From an uncultured Kangiella sp. (lineage in GTDB: Bacteria; Pseudomonadota; Gammaproteobacteria; Enterobacterales; Kangiellaceae), in contig CANNDL010000003.1 of the NCBI GenBank assembly GCA_947503435.1, positions 372,001 to 436,000 on the forward strand: a stretch of DNA of 64,000 bases, read 5' to 3'. This document shows positions 38,826 through 46,885 of the stretch, piece after piece. Below the pieces are notes generated by a model, which saw nothing but the letters and a program-made list of their open reading frames with translations, made no database searches and had not been told where the DNA came from. The first letter of the stretch is position 1. Every line of letters starts with the position of its first letter. A program made the position numbers and the translations under genes.

Positions 38826-39860
38826 CTAGGACTCAGAATTCAAGGCAGAAGTGAGGATTTTCGCGGTAATATCAACGATTGGAATAACCTTGTCGTAAGC
38901 CATGCGAGTTGGCCCGACAACAGCGAGCACACCAACAGCTTGACCATCAATAGAATATGGCGCACCGACCACTGAACATTGGTTCAAAACATCATAGCCC
39001 GACTCTTCACCAATAAAGAGCTGAACACCGTCGGCGGATAGACATTTATCTAATAAGCCTAGCATCTGAGTTTTCTCGGCAAATGCATCGAAAACTGACT
39101 GTAGATCGGATATTCCACCGGCACCCACCCAATTCAGCATTTGTGATTTACCAGTGATTTGAACTTCATCTTCTTGCTTCTCGCCAGCAAAACCTTTTTC
39201 CGCCACTGCCATCATCGAAGCCATCATCTGATCCATCTGTGACTTGTCTGATTTTAATTCCTCAAACAGCTCGCGGCGGACCGTATCCAATTCTTTGCCA
39301 GCATAATGATGATTCACATAATTAGCTGCTTGTTGCAGCTCTTCTCGGCTAATGTCCACATCGAGTTGAATCACTCGGTTTTGTACTTCGCCATTATCCA
39401 ATACCAAAATAACTAATACTTTTTGCTGCGACAGTGGCACAAATTCTACTTGGCTAACGCAAGTCACATCACGTCTTGGTACCCGAATCAAACCCGCCAT
39501 ATTAGTCATTTGCGACAACATATTGGTTACGCTATTGAGCATCTGCCCTGTTTCAGTGGCATCATCTAGTTGGCGCTTGAGCTGCTGTTGGTAGTTTTGT
39601 TCAACATCTTGCACTGTCAATAATTGATCAACGAATAAACGCACACCTTGACAGGTGGGGATACGACCCGCTGAAGTATGAGGCGAAGTCAGTAACCCCA
39701 TTTCTTCGAGATCGTGCATGACATTGCGAATAGTGGCAGGACTAACGCTGAGTTGAGAATTCTCCAATAAGGTTTTTGAGCCCACAGGCTGGCCGTTAGA
39801 GATATAAGTCTCTACCAAAGTCTTCATTAAGGTTTGGGCGCGCTGATCGAATTTGCTCAT
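38826..39860 (-). CDS. hrcA: Heat-inducible transcription repressor HrcA
   Basis: This is a repressor of heat-shock genes that binds the CIRCE element. The N-terminal winged helix carries ETYISNGQPVGSKTLLE and SPATIRNVMHDLEEMGLLTS, followed by HTSAGRIPT. The GAF-like core ends with GVLAVVGPTRMAYDKVIPIV. The 344 residues are normal. No CIRCE repeat (TTAGCACTC-N9-GAGTGCTAA) is visible in the window; its target may be groESL elsewhere. A sigma-32-like promoter lies upstream. Confidence 0.95.
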   Translation of the reverse strand: MSKFDQRAQTLMKTLVETYISNGQPVGSKTLLENSQLSVSPATIRNVMHDLEEMGLLTSPHTSAGRIPTCQGVRLFVDQLLTVQDVEQNYQQQLKRQLDDATETGQMLNSVTNMLSQMTNMAGLIRVPRRDVTCVSQVEFVPLSQQKVLVILVLDNGEVQNRVIQLDVDISREELQQAANYVNHHYAGKELDTVRRELFEELKSDKSQMDQMMASMMAVAEKGFAGEKQEDEVQITGKSQMLNWVGAGGISDLQSVFDAFAEKTQMLGLLDKCLSADGVQLFIGEESGYDVLNQCSVVGAPYSIDGQAVGVLAVVGPTRMAYDKVIPIVDITAKILTSALNSES

Positions 39861-39941
39861 CTTATTGGTTGCTATGTTTAGAGGATCAGGTTTTAGAGCT
39901 ACCCGAACATTCTATTGTTTATTTATCTTCCTATATATTGT

Positions 39942-39970
39942 TAAATATGGGTCAATAAATCAATTACAAG
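39942..39970 (-). promoter_or_regulatory. Sigma-32-like promoter of hrcA-grpE
   Basis: On the minus strand CTTGTAA (39970-39964) and CCCATATTTA (39951-39942) are separated by 12 bases, the same spacing as the dnaK promoter. It lies about 80 bases upstream of hrcA. Confidence 0.6.
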
Positions 39971-40003
39971 TTTCTATTTAGAAATAAAAACCTTGGAACT
40001 GCT

Positions 40004-40900
40004 TTGAGCACGGATAAAAAACTGACATTTTCTACTATTGGAATCATGGGTAAACCGAAACATAAAGAAGTCGGCGAGACCATTATGACCTTGTTTAATT
40101 TTCTGCAAAAAGAGAATTATTCATTATTGGTAGAAGATTCGGTAGCAAACGATTTATCCATTCCGAAAGAGCAGCAAGGGGCATGGCAGACGCTAGGTGA
40201 ACATTGTGATCTCGTAATTGTAGTGGGCGGTGATGGCTCCATGCTGTATGCAGCACGTTTAATGAGCGATTACCGGATTCCATTATTGGGGGTCAATCGC
40301 GGTTACCTTGGATTTCTAACGGACATACAACCACAGCAAGTGTGCGAGAAGGTCGCCGAAGTTTTAGCGGGCGAATATAAAGAAGAAAGGCGTTTTCTGC
40401 TGGAAGCCGAAATTGAGGGTGATCAGAATTCCGAACATCCACGCTTTAGCGATGCGGTCAACGACATCGTTTTATACCCTGGTGAAATATCACGAATGAT
40501 TGAGTTTGAAGTTTATATCAATGACTCATTTGTATATAGCGTCCGCGGCGATGGGTTAATTATTTCGACCCCAACTGGCTCAACTGCATATTCACTGTCA
40601 GCTGGCGGTCCTATTATGTCGCCAGCTATTAATGCCATATCACTTGTTCCCATGTTCCCGCATACCTTATCCAGCCGCCCTATTTCGATTAGCGCTGATT
40701 CGAAAGTGGATATTGTTTTTAGTAAAGATAATCAAAACGAAGCCCGTTTAAGTTGTGATGGTCAAGTGCGTTTTCCAGTTATGCCGGGTGAAAAATTCTG
40801 CGTGCGTAAGCGCAAACAAGAGATGTGGTTACTGCACCCCAAAGATTATGACTATTTCCGCCTGCTAAGAACCAAACTTGGCTGGGGTTCAAAATTATAA
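40004..40900 (+). CDS. nadK: NAD kinase
   Basis: This enzyme phosphorylates NAD to NADP using ATP. The signature VVVGGDGSMLYAARLM contains the catalytic GGDG, and STPTGSTAYSLSAGGPI with NRGYLGFLTDI are family motifs. The start is a TTG at 40004; the next ATG falls inside the conserved STIGIMGKPKH strand, so the TTG is preferred. A GGAACT precedes it. Length is 298. It is divergent from hrcA and precedes recN by 29 bases. Confidence 0.95.
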   Translation: MSTDKKLTFSTIGIMGKPKHKEVGETIMTLFNFLQKENYSLLVEDSVANDLSIPKEQQGAWQTLGEHCDLVIVVGGDGSMLYAARLMSDYRIPLLGVNRGYLGFLTDIQPQQVCEKVAEVLAGEYKEERRFLLEAEIEGDQNSEHPRFSDAVNDIVLYPGEISRMIEFEVYINDSFVYSVRGDGLIISTPTGSTAYSLSAGGPIMSPAINAISLVPMFPHTLSSRPISISADSKVDIVFSKDNQNEARLSCDGQVRFPVMPGEKFCVRKRKQEMWLLHPKDYDYFRLLRTKLGWGSKL

Positions 40901-40929
40901 TTTCTCCCAAGATAAAAACTTAATCCTTT

Positions 40930-42591
40930 ATGCTAAGCAGTATTCATATAAAAGATTTTGCCATTATTGAACAGCTTGATTTAGAGCTTAAATCAGGGAT
41001 GACCGTGATCACCGGTGAAACTGGCGCGGGTAAATCAATTGTGGTGGATGCACTTGGGTTTACCTTAGGTGCTAGAGCCGACAGTGGCGTGGTTCGCCAT
41101 GGTGCTAAACGAGCAGAAATCAGCGCCATCTTTGATATTGAAAAATTACCGCAAGTGTTTCAATGGCTCGAAGAGCAAATGCTGGATGATGAGCAAGATT
41201 GTATTTTACGTCGTGTTATTAATCATGATGGTCGTTCAAAAGCTTTTGTGAATGGCCAGCCAGTAAATCTTACTCAACTGTCGGAACTCGGTGATTTTCT
41301 AGTCGATATTCATGGGCAGCATGAACATCAATCGCTATTTAAACCACAAACGCATTTACAGTTATTGGATCGTTACGCTGGTTTATCTGAGAACACCAAT
41401 AAATTAGCAGGGCTATCTAAATCTATTCACAAAATTGGAAATCAGCTCGCTGAATTTCAGTCGGCCTTAAAAGATAAAAACGATCGAAAGGATTTACTGA
41501 AATATCAGTTAGAAGAATTGTCGCAAGCGCCTATTGATAAAGCAGAGCAAATCGAAAGTGAGCATAGGCGAGCCGCCAATGCCAGCCAGTTACTGGAAAA
41601 AGGTCAAGCCAGTTTATCGGCGCTGCACGAAGATGAACAGTCGATTTCATCAGTTTTAAATTCTGTTGCTTCGCAAATTAGCGATTTATATGCGGTTGAT
41701 GAGAATCTAAAAAATACTAATGACTTATTGCAATCTGCTTTAGTTGAAGTAGATGAAGCTTGCAATGAATTACGTAATTATATTGAGTCGATTGATGCTA
41801 ACCCTGAACAATTTCAGCAACTCGATTCAGAGCTGTCTGCTTTACACGATTTATCAAGAAAGCATCAAGCGAATATTCAGCAGTTGCCAGAAATCTTAAC
41901 GGGCCTAGAAAGTGAACTCAGTCAATTGGCTGGAGATGAAGCCAGTTTTGAGGAGTTAGAAAAAGAGCTTACTCAGTTACAAGAGCAATACCAAAAGTTA
42001 GCATTAATCATAAGTAAAAAACGACAAACAGCTGCTAAAAAACTTAGTAAAGAAATTGTATCGCTGATGACACAACTTGGATTGGGTTCTGGTTTATTTG
42101 AAATTGAATTTAAGGCACAAACTGATAGCAGCTTTAAAGCTACTGGCCTTGAAGCAGCTGAATTTATGGTTTCCACCAACCCAGGGCAAAATCCGATGCC
42201 CTTACGAAAAGTTGCGTCTGGTGGTGAGCTTTCTAGAATCAGCTTAGCTCTACAGGTTATTAATGCCCAAACAACCCAATTACCAACATTAATTTTTGAT
42301 GAAGTTGATGTTGGCATAGGTGGAGGCACCGCTGAAATTGTAGGTAACTTATTAAAATCGCTTGGCAACAGAGCGCAAATTTTAACCGTAACTCATCAAG
42401 CACAAGTTGCCGCTCAAGGACATCAGCATTTACTAGTCGCCAAGTCGCAAACTAAAGAATCTACGACTAATCAAATGTTGGAAATCACTAGCGATGAGCG
42501 TATTGAAGAAATTGCTCGCATGATAGGTGGAGTAGAAATTACTGAAACCATTAGAAGTCACGCAATAGAATTGCTCAGTGAAAACACATAA
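40930..42591 (+). CDS. recN: DNA repair protein RecN
   Basis: This SMC-like ATPase acts in double-strand break repair. Walker A is GETGAGKSIV and the signature ASGGELSRISLAL. Walker B reads LIFDEVDVGIGGGTA, separated from Walker A by a long coiled coil (about 160-370). Length (553) is normal. The 14-base overlap with the next gene suggests coupling. I see no clear LexA box upstream. Confidence 0.96.
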   Translation: MLSSIHIKDFAIIEQLDLELKSGMTVITGETGAGKSIVVDALGFTLGARADSGVVRHGAKRAEISAIFDIEKLPQVFQWLEEQMLDDEQDCILRRVINHDGRSKAFVNGQPVNLTQLSELGDFLVDIHGQHEHQSLFKPQTHLQLLDRYAGLSENTNKLAGLSKSIHKIGNQLAEFQSALKDKNDRKDLLKYQLEELSQAPIDKAEQIESEHRRAANASQLLEKGQASLSALHEDEQSISSVLNSVASQISDLYAVDENLKNTNDLLQSALVEVDEACNELRNYIESIDANPEQFQQLDSELSALHDLSRKHQANIQQLPEILTGLESELSQLAGDEASFEELEKELTQLQEQYQKLALIISKKRQTAAKKLSKEIVSLMTQLGLGSGLFEIEFKAQTDSSFKATGLEAAEFMVSTNPGQNPMPLRKVASGGELSRISLALQVINAQTTQLPTLIFDEVDVGIGGGTAEIVGNLLKSLGNRAQILTVTHQAQVAAQGHQHLLVAKSQTKESTTNQMLEITSDERIEEIARMIGGVEITETIRSHAIELLSENT

Positions 42592-43117
42592 ACTCTATAA
42601 AGATGGTAACATCGATAAGTTTCGTAATTACCCTAAGGCAATCTTTATCGCTTCAATGGTTAGCTTTATTGTATTTATAGTTCCGGTTGGCTTTCTTGGA
42701 CAAATAATTTTAGAGATACCTTATGCTAATTATAATGGACACAGGAAAAGTGAAATAGTCGCACAATTTCTCCATAATCTTTTTCAATTTTTTAAAGATT
42801 TTGAAAACCGATCTTTTCTGAAGACTATTATTCTTATGTCCACAGGTATAGTTTTTATAAATGTTATCTATATACTCAAGAAGCCAATGATAATGGTGAA
42901 ATACCCTTTTATTTTTTTCTATGGGAACAGTCCATTCGCGTCTAAATTCAAGATCCCGGAATTAAAGTCGGTTTCAATTACTTCAGATCCTTATTCACTT
43001 AATTTTATAGTTAAGCACATTGGCTTAACAGAAACGATCGAAGTGAAAGGGGTCGATTATTTAAAGGGTAGTGCTGAAGCCTTTATTCAAAAGCATACTC
43101 ATATTGTACCAATATAA
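42578..43117 (+). CDS. Membrane protein of unknown function overlapping recN
   Basis: The 179-residue protein has two hydrophobic segments (about 22-44 and 84-103) with a basic N-terminus. Its C-terminal 80 residues are a soluble domain ending in HTHIVPI. No family is recognised. It starts with GTG inside recN and overlaps it by 14 bases; no strong ribosome-binding site is visible, so it may rely on coupling. No later start codon keeps both hydrophobic segments. Confidence 0.55.
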   Translation: MKTHKLYKDGNIDKFRNYPKAIFIASMVSFIVFIVPVGFLGQIILEIPYANYNGHRKSEIVAQFLHNLFQFFKDFENRSFLKTIILMSTGIVFINVIYILKKPMIMVKYPFIFFYGNSPFASKFKIPELKSVSITSDPYSLNFIVKHIGLTETIEVKGVDYLKGSAEAFIQKHTHIVPI

Positions 43118-43135
43118 CTAACCCCCACCGATAAT

Positions 43136-43849
43136 TTACTTCTCTGACACTAAGCTATAAATTGTATAACGGCTATTCGAAACATTCAGGGTTGGATCAA
43201 ACTGCAAGTCATTAACCATCTGCTCTAAATCAAACTGACTAGCAATATCCTCACTCTCATCTTGAGCTTTATCAAAGTTAAAATTCAGCAATCCTTTACT
43301 GTAGCCTTCAAAAGTCCAAGCCCAACTTTCTCCCCACTCTATATCTTTTGCATTTTGCTTTATACGATTAGAAGACCCTTTTACGCCAATCCCCTGCATT
43401 AAAGTAAATTGACTTACAGCCACTTTATTGGGTAGCGTTTCATCTTCAAGTGCACTGAATTTTGATGGAGAAAAGAAATATTCAAAATCTGCAACATCAA
43501 TACTATCTGAGGTTGACCAATTTATTTGCAGATCGTTTTTATTGAGCCAGCTTTCATAGTCGCTCCGGTTTGCTTTTTGGAAGCAACAGTGTCGAATAAG
43601 GTAACTGTCTAAATGGCTAGAAGCTTGCGCTTTATAAATTTCCCAAGGATTGTTATCACCAGCGATTTTTCGATCGTTAATATAACCATTGAGAAGTTTT
43701 TCAAACTCTGAGGCTTGCTGAAATGGAACATCCACCACCCAAATTTCTGATAACTTACTCTTCTGTGGCGATTGAGCGAATAGACTAAATGAACCGATTA
43801 CCGCGAGCACGACCAACCCGCTAAGAACTCCTTTAAATTGCTTAGACAT
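43136..43849 (-). CDS. Secreted paralogue B of a tandem pair
   Basis: I do not recognise the family. The start at 43849 is chosen for its AAGGAG site. A signal peptide (about 1-25, ending SLFAQS) precedes a protein of about 210 residues. The sequence falls into two similar-length halves: the first has WVVDVPFQQASEFEKLLNGY and YLIRHCCFQKANRSDYESWL, while the second has WGESWAWTFEGYSKGLLNFN. The pattern (strand, helix, strand with CCF, helix) suggests ferredoxin-like dimeric alpha/beta barrel domains. It is a diverged copy of the next gene. Confidence 0.65.
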   Translation of the reverse strand: MSKQFKGVLSGLVVLAVIGSFSLFAQSPQKSKLSEIWVVDVPFQQASEFEKLLNGYINDRKIAGDNNPWEIYKAQASSHLDSYLIRHCCFQKANRSDYESWLNKNDLQINWSTSDSIDVADFEYFFSPSKFSALEDETLPNKVAVSQFTLMQGIGVKGSSNRIKQNAKDIEWGESWAWTFEGYSKGLLNFNFDKAQDESEDIASQFDLEQMVNDLQFDPTLNVSNSRYTIYSLVSEK

Positions 43850-43986
43850 AGCTATCTCCTTAAACTTGTCATTAAACAAGCGCTAAGCCCAATACATTTA
43901 TTTTTATACTAACAATACAATAATACACTTTATTTTAGTTTGCTAAAACTAACGATGTCACATTCATTAAAATGTCAGATAGCAGC

Positions 43987-44026
43987 AACCTCTTAAGCTA
44001 GATCTAGTTAATCCAGCTAAGAGGTT
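43987..44026 (-). terminator. Stem-loop downstream of paralogue A
   Basis: AACCTCTTA(a)GCT pairs with AGCTAAGAGGTT with one bulge around a 15-base loop. There is no T-run, so it may stabilise the 3' end of the mRNA rather than terminate it. Confidence 0.4.
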
Positions 44027-44036
44027 GAAATACTGA

Positions 44037-44813
44037 CTATTTCTTCATTTTTGAAGACAAGTCTCCTCGATAGTTATAAATGGTATATGTCGACCCTTTA
44101 AAACTTCCATCAAAGTTCCCAAACAATTCCTCAACCTTATCTTTAGAACCTAAGTGTTTGGCTGCCGCTTCTCCAAAACTTGGTGATGGCGGAACCATGT
44201 CAGAAAAGTTTTCAAATGGGAACACTAAATTAACCGTTGCAGGTCCGGACATCGAATAAGTCCAACCCCACCTTTCTTTCCAACCCATGTCTTTAGCAAC
44301 TTTACTAACGGCTTTAACAGCATCTCCAGCATTTTCACCATGCTTCACTTTAAAGGTTCTGACACCAACAAATTTGAAGGGCTTACCGTCATTCGGCCAA
44401 TTACCATTTTCATGATCTACCCATGAATAGTGATGCTCATAATCTTTAACATATTTGCCAGCACCTTTATTCCAGTGCTCACTGGCCTTCGAATCTTGAG
44501 TCCATTTCATATATGCATCCATATCAGGCCACTTAAAACAACATGATCGAATAAAATATCGATTCATATTGGTACCGGTATGAGGCGTGTATATTTGCCA
44601 TTCACGGGGATCGCTTTTAGATTCTCGATACTTCACATGCTCTTTAAATGCTTTTTCGAAAGCGGCGAGATCTTTGCTATCAATTTCAACCACCCACGTT
44701 TCGGCAATTGCCGGTGATTTTTCTTCCGCCGCGGAAAGAGTCAGAGGCAATAATAAGACAGCCAACAATGGCCAATAGAAGATTTTCTTAATATTGAAAG
44801 TGCGTTTGTTCAT
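44037..44813 (-). CDS. Secreted paralogue A of a tandem pair
   Basis: This is the upstream member of the pair. The start at 44813 has GGAG eight bases upstream; an ATG 12 bases earlier overlaps that site. A signal peptide (about 1-28, ending TLSAAEE) precedes two repeats with TWVVEIDSKDLAAFEKAFKE and YFIRSCCFKWPDMDAYMKWT in the first half and GWKERWGWTYSMSG in the second. The adjacent CC pair, the aromatic WGW motif and the C-terminal STYTIY are shared with the neighbour, so duplication is clear. The role is unknown; a periplasmic ligand-binding function is only a guess. Confidence 0.65.
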   Translation of the reverse strand: MNKRTFNIKKIFYWPLLAVLLLPLTLSAAEEKSPAIAETWVVEIDSKDLAAFEKAFKEHVKYRESKSDPREWQIYTPHTGTNMNRYFIRSCCFKWPDMDAYMKWTQDSKASEHWNKGAGKYVKDYEHHYSWVDHENGNWPNDGKPFKFVGVRTFKVKHGENAGDAVKAVSKVAKDMGWKERWGWTYSMSGPATVNLVFPFENFSDMVPPSPSFGEAAAKHLGSKDKVEELFGNFDGSFKGSTYTIYNYRGDLSSKMKK

Positions 44814-44868
44814 AGTGTTCTCCATTTAACATTGAGTTAATTCACTATGCACAAGCCTAAAAAAGGAG

Positions 44869-44933
44869 AAGCCAAGCAGGCTTCAAAGTGGCGATTATTT
44901 TACGCTTTCAATTCAAAAAGGCAAATCGCCACT
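44869..44933. repeat. Inverted repeats upstream of paralogue A
   Basis: GAAGCC-AAGCA-GGCTTC (44869-44885) is followed by AGTGGCGATT (44887-44896) and its perfect complement AATCGCCACT (44924-44933). The 178-base gap from fur to paralogue A holds nothing else recognisable apart from a small unsupported frame. Confidence 0.5.
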
Positions 44934-45003
44934 AGATAAGATCAAAACAAAAAAACTGACTTCAGCGAGCATTAGGACTTTAAGAGATTGGTCTAATGAT
45001 TAA

Positions 45004-45405
45004 TTACTTCTTAGGCCTAACGTAAAGCACCAAGCTATGGTCAACAATTTCCACCCCGTGCTTTTCAGCAATCCTGTGCTGTAAATCTTCAATTTCCTCG
45101 CTGAAGAATTCAATGACCTCACCAGAATCCACATTAACCATATGGTCGTGATGCTCGCCATCGTCCATTTCGAAAACTGAATGGCCGCCCTCAAAGTTAT
45201 GGCGTGTCACCAGGCCTGCTTGTTCAAACTGAGTCAAAACCCGATAAACCGTCGCTAACCCAACATCATCACCTGCTTCGAGTAATTTTTTATACACATC
45301 CTCTGCGCTTAAATGACGATCCTCGGAACTTTCTAGGATTTGCATAATCTTAACTCTGGGCAGTGTGACCTTGAGTCCAGCTTTTTTTAGTTGTTTGTTT
45401 TCCAA
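45004..45405 (-). CDS. fur: Ferric uptake regulator Fur
   Basis: This is an iron-responsive repressor. The winged helix (about 1-85) has LKVTLPRVKIMQIL and VGLATVYRVLTQFEQAGLV; the metal/dimer domain has HHDHMVNVDSGEVIEF and AEKHGVEIVDHSLVLYV. The CxxC structural zinc cysteines of E. coli Fur are absent; there is no cysteine in the whole 133-residue protein, as in Pseudomonas-type Furs with reduced Cys content. It is divergent from bamE, the standard arrangement. Confidence 0.96.
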   Translation of the reverse strand: MENKQLKKAGLKVTLPRVKIMQILESSEDRHLSAEDVYKKLLEAGDDVGLATVYRVLTQFEQAGLVTRHNFEGGHSVFEMDDGEHHDHMVNVDSGEVIEFFSEEIEDLQHRIAEKHGVEIVDHSLVLYVRPKK

Positions 45406-45439
45406 AATTAAAACTCCGATAGCATTAAGCGACGAAATG

Positions 45440-45467
45440 ATTATACTATGCCCAGATTGAATGAAAA
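45440..45467 (-). promoter_or_regulatory. Probable fur promoter
   Basis: On the minus strand a perfect TATAAT (45445-45440) lies 16 bases from TTTTCA (45467-45462), about 35 bases upstream of the coding start. No obvious Fur box is visible. Confidence 0.5.
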
Positions 45468-45523
45468 GTTATATTGTCTTAATCCCAAGGGCAATGGATA
45501 AAAGCTAAATAATAAGGTTTATC

Positions 45524-45844
45524 ATGAGAAATTTGTTAGTAGTTTTATTATCACTGAGCCTTTTATCAGTGACGGCGTGTGTTTATAAGCCCAATATCAA
45601 GCAAGGTAATGTGCTGGATCAAAAAGAAATCAATCAGATTCGTCCGGGCATGACCAAAGAGCAGGTTCGTTTTATTTTAGGTAACCCAGTTTTAAACACC
45701 AACTTAGATAACGACACTTGGTATTATTTGTATTATTTAATCCCATCACGTGGCGATAAAGTTGAGAAGCGGCTAATTCTAAAGTTTGCTGATGATAAGT
45801 TAGCCACTATGGAAGGTACTGAGAAGCCTGAATCTCAAGAATAA
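45524..45844 (+). CDS. bamE: Outer membrane protein assembly factor BamE
   Basis: This lipoprotein is part of the BAM complex that inserts beta-barrel proteins into the outer membrane. The lipobox is VTAC (about residue 19). The SmpA/OmlA domain shows INQIRPGMTKEQVRFILGNP and DTWYYLYYL. The length of 106 is typical. It is divergent from fur and followed by a strong terminator. Confidence 0.96.
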   Translation: MRNLLVVLLSLSLLSVTACVYKPNIKQGNVLDQKEINQIRPGMTKEQVRFILGNPVLNTNLDNDTWYYLYYLIPSRGDKVEKRLILKFADDKLATMEGTEKPESQE

Positions 45845-45854
45845 TTCAAACCAT

Positions 45855-45890
45855 AAAAAAGCCGCTATCTCATTGATTTAGCGGCTTTTT
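45855..45890 (+). terminator. Intrinsic terminator after bamE
   Basis: AAAAAAGCCGCTA and TAGCGGCTTTTT surround an 11-base loop, with T-runs on both strands. It can serve bamE and the convergent anti-sigma gene. Confidence 0.85.
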
Positions 45891-45904
45891 CTATTTAATG
45901 AAAA

Positions 45905-46138
45905 CTATTTTTCCATTGCTTCTTGATATTCTTTAGCTAACTTCTGGTGCAATTCTTCAGAGGGTGCTTGTTTGGGAGAAATTCCAATCATGGATATCGT
46001 TTGTTTGAGTTGCTCAATATAACGTTTGCAGTGGGTGCACATGAACAGATGCATTTTAAACTTAAAGCGTTGCCATCGACTCATGTCGCCTTCTAAATAT
46101 TCACTACCGTTTTCAACTAATTTCTTACAGGTTAACAT
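45905..46138 (-). CDS. Zinc-binding anti-sigma factor-like protein
   Basis: A 77-residue protein with the zinc-finger pattern of HC2/ZAS anti-sigma factors: C4, then KMHLFMCTHCKRY with H30 and the pair C34/C37. It begins inside the end of the ECF sigma factor gene (ATG overlapping by seven bases), so the two are translated together. It probably binds and holds the sigma factor, and may respond to oxidative or metal stress. No membrane segment is visible. Confidence 0.8.
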   Translation of the reverse strand: MLTCKKLVENGSEYLEGDMSRWQRFKFKMHLFMCTHCKRYIEQLKQTISMIGISPKQAPSEELHQKLAKEYQEAMEK

Positions 46139-46746
46139 TTGCCAGTCCTCTGAAAGTGCGCAACCATTTGTTGCATCTTGTCTCTTGCTCTATGCAACAG
46201 CACTCGTGCATTGGATGAGCTGACTTCTAGAATGTTACAGATTTCTTCCATTTCCATTCCACCTACATCTCTAAGGTTCAAAACCTGTTTTTGATTTGGT
46301 GGCAATAGTTCTAAATGCTTATCAAAACAGTCTTGAAGCTCATTTGCTGAAAGCAGTTCATCAGGCGAAGCAGAGTCCCATTCAGTATTAGACTCATTCC
46401 AATGACCTCGATTATCAAATCGTGGATCGGTTGCCCAAGTTTCATTAACGGCCTCTAAACTTACTGAGCGCGATTCTTTTCTTAGCCGAGTTTTTGCTTC
46501 ATTGGCTACAATTCGAATCAACCAACTTTTGAGTTTTGAACGCCCCTCAAATTTTGGCAATGCGCGAATACCGGAAACCCAAGCTTCTTGAACAACTTCG
46601 TCAGCAATAGCATGTCCAGCAATGGCATAAGCCACTGAATACATTGAAGGATAATAAGCCTTAACCACCTTGCTAAATAGCAACTGATCATTATTCATCA
46701 AGCCCGCAATTAACTCTTTTTCTTCTGGTAAGTCTTTTTCACTCAT
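46132..46746 (-). CDS. ECF-subfamily RNA polymerase sigma factor
   Basis: This is an extracytoplasmic-function sigma factor of 204 residues. Region 2 (about 20-90) has VVQEAWVSGIRALPKFEGRS, and region 4 (about 140-195) has LELLPPNQKQVLNLRDVGG and EEICNILEVSSSNARVLLHR. The overlapping zinc-binding protein is its likely anti-sigma. It is divergent from the FMN-GltS-like gene, which may be a target, but no shared promoter motif is clear. Confidence 0.92.
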   Translation of the reverse strand: MSEKDLPEEKELIAGLMNNDQLLFSKVVKAYYPSMYSVAYAIAGHAIADEVVQEAWVSGIRALPKFEGRSKLKSWLIRIVANEAKTRLRKESRSVSLEAVNETWATDPRFDNRGHWNESNTEWDSASPDELLSANELQDCFDKHLELLPPNQKQVLNLRDVGGMEMEEICNILEVSSSNARVLLHRARDKMQQMVAHFQRTGKC

Positions 46747-46885
46747 AACTCGTGTTTACATGCGCCCCAGTATTTATTGTATTTTGAATAATTGATGAGA
46801 TGCTTCTCTACCATCATTCTATCATTTATGCCAAAGTATAGGCTTATTTGAGTAATTCGCAAATTAATCTGTAAGGTAACTGGAT

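Noticed and set aside
44847-44939. A 30-codon basic frame on the plus strand
   Set aside because: No Shine-Dalgarno sequence, and it overlies inverted repeats.
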